Source of the DNA: Oscillospiraceae bacterium
Lineage (GTDB): Bacteria > Bacillota > Clostridia > Oscillospirales > Ruminococcaceae
NCBI GenBank assembly: GCA_030527085.1
Contig: JAUNBN010000063.1
Location: forward strand, 1 to 7,272
DNA length: 7,272 nucleotides
Reading direction: 5' to 3'
Shown: one piece after another, positions 6,768 through 7,272 of the stretch
Layout of the letters: every line of letters begins with the position of its first letter
Numbering within the stretch: position 1 is the stretch's first letter
Notes under the pieces: model-generated
The model's input: the letters and a program-made list of their open reading frames with translations, nothing else
What the model was told of the DNA's origin: nothing
Databases searched by the model: none
Program-made: the position numbers and the translations under genes

Positions 6768-6796
6768 TTGACAAAACAGGCTAAAGAATATATAAT
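6768..6796 (+). promoter_or_regulatory. Consensus sigma-A promoter for the initiator tRNA gene
   Basis: TTGACA (6768-6773) and TATAAT (6791-6796) are both perfect consensus hexamers with the optimal 17-base spacer. The -35 begins four bases after the stop of the upstream small gene. Transcription should start near 6803, giving a 5' leader of about 56 bases before the tRNA. That leader includes short GCGC repeats (6803-6806, 6817-6820, 6826-6829) able to form small hairpins, and would be removed by RNase P. Confidence 0.93.
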
Positions 6797-6858
6797 ATTT
6801 AAGCGCCTCAAAAAGAGCGCGAAAAGCGCAGACGCAGAAACCGCGCCCGCGCAGATAT

Positions 6859-6934
<76 letters not shown>

Positions 6935-6936
6935 CG

Positions 6937-6963
6937 AAACCGCCGCATTTTGCGGCGGTTTTT
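6937..6963 (+). terminator. Rho-independent terminator of the tRNA-fMet gene
   Basis: AAACCGCCGCA (6937-6947) and TGCGGCGGTTT (6951-6961) form a perfect 11-pair stem with a TTT loop. Five T residues (6959-6963) end the structure. It starts two bases after the encoded CCA. Confidence 0.95.
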
Positions 6964-7272
6964 GCTGTTTGTCCCCCCTTCAGGGGCAAATATAGAGGGT
7001 TTTAGGGTAAAACTCACCACCTGTGTTTTTTGAGCTTTGAAAAATCGCGGTTTTCACATTTAACTTTCTGCCCTCAACATTATATGGCTTACAGCTCCAG
7101 AGAATCCTGGTTCAATAAAAACTCGTATAAACCGATATGAAGGATTCCGTCCTCATCCGCCCAGGGCTTTGTGGAGGAACATCCCGTTTTCTTTTTCCGC
7201 GCACCCGGTTTTTGTGTGCACCTTCGCATTTCTGTCGCTAACTCTATCTCTTTACGCGCGCCGATCCTCCCC
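6964..7272. other. AT-richer region without a confident gene
   Basis: The 309 bases after the tRNA terminator are visibly more AT-rich than the rest of the window. They hold several small inverted repeats. One is TTTG-(T)-CCCC at 6968-6976 with GGGGCAAA at 6983-6990. Another is GTTTTA/TAAAAC at 6999-7013 around a GGG loop. A third is GAAAA/TTTTC at 7039-7055 around a GC-rich core. None has a clear terminator tail on either strand. No plus-strand frame has both a ribosome-binding site and useful length. The only candidate coding segment is the minus-strand frame at the right edge, listed separately. Confidence 0.6.
7089..7271 (-). CDS. Possible 3' end of a minus-strand gene, unidentified
   Basis: Reading the minus strand from the right edge, one frame is open for 60 codons to a TAA at 7091-7089. 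The C-terminal part reads RRCTQKPGARKKKTGC, then KPWADEDGILHIGLYEF, ending NQDSLEL. The composition, a basic stretch followed by an acidic/aromatic tail, is plausible for a real protein end, but I recognise no family. An open frame of this length occurs by chance fairly often, and no terminator follows the stop. It could be the end of a gene lying mostly outside the window, a decayed remnant, or noise. Confidence 0.25.
   Translation of the reverse strand, partial: GRIGARKEIELATEMRRCTQKPGARKKKTGCSSTKPWADEDGILHIGLYEFLLNQDSLEL

Noticed and set aside
7108..7114. GGTTCAA repeated from the tRNA T-arm, a possible attachment-site half
   Set aside because: It matches only seven bases of the tRNA (6910-6916) with no flanking similarity, as expected by chance.
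7137..7241. A 34-codon plus-strand frame starting ATGAAGGATTCC
   Set aside because: There is no ribosome-binding site, it is very short, and the translation is low-quality and Cys/Arg/Phe-rich; it also opposes the minus-strand frame.

Overview
The window looks like chromosomal core sequence from a moderately GC-rich Gram-positive anaerobe, most likely a clostridial Bacillota (Oscillospiraceae-like). Three things suggest this: the gene order pgk-tpiA-gpmI with a cofactor-independent phosphoglycerate mutase, purine-rich Shine-Dalgarno sites before each gene, and protein sequences that read as clostridial. The lineage is inferred from memory of family sequences, not from a search.

Positions 1-3522 hold lower glycolysis on the + strand. 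They contain the 3' portion of pgk (its start lies outside the window), complete tpiA and complete gpmI, closed by a strong intrinsic terminator at 3479-3522. These three enzymes interconvert the triose phosphates and carry 1,3-bisphosphoglycerate to 2-phosphoglycerate. The gap between tpiA and gpmI (1829-1944) is longer than the pgk-tpiA gap. It carries two GC-rich hairpins, each followed by T residues, which could reduce read-through into gpmI.

Positions 3574-5514 encode a 646-residue polytopic membrane protein with GT-C glycosyltransferase-like features and a C-terminal domain of about 170 residues after the last membrane span. Next is a DeoD-type nucleoside phosphorylase (5629-6366) with its own extended -10 promoter. 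Its catalytic loop departs from the usual pattern. A small single-span acidic membrane protein of unknown function follows (6456-6764).

A consensus sigma-A promoter (TTGACA, 17-bp spacer, TATAAT) begins four bases after that small gene. It drives an initiator tRNA-fMet gene (6859-6934), recognisable by its C1:A72 mismatch, A11:U24 pair and three G:C pairs at the base of the anticodon stem. The tRNA gene is closed by an 11-bp terminator hairpin. The last 309 bases (6964-7272) are visibly more AT-rich and contain no confident gene. One minus-strand frame is open from the right edge to a stop at 7089 and may be the end of a gene lying beyond the window.

This is mostly ordinary housekeeping sequence. 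I see no convincing evidence of an undescribed multi-gene system. The points most worth checking are the altered catalytic loop of the nucleoside phosphorylase, the unassigned GT-C-like membrane protein, the tpiA-gpmI hairpins and the strong AUA preference in gpmI.
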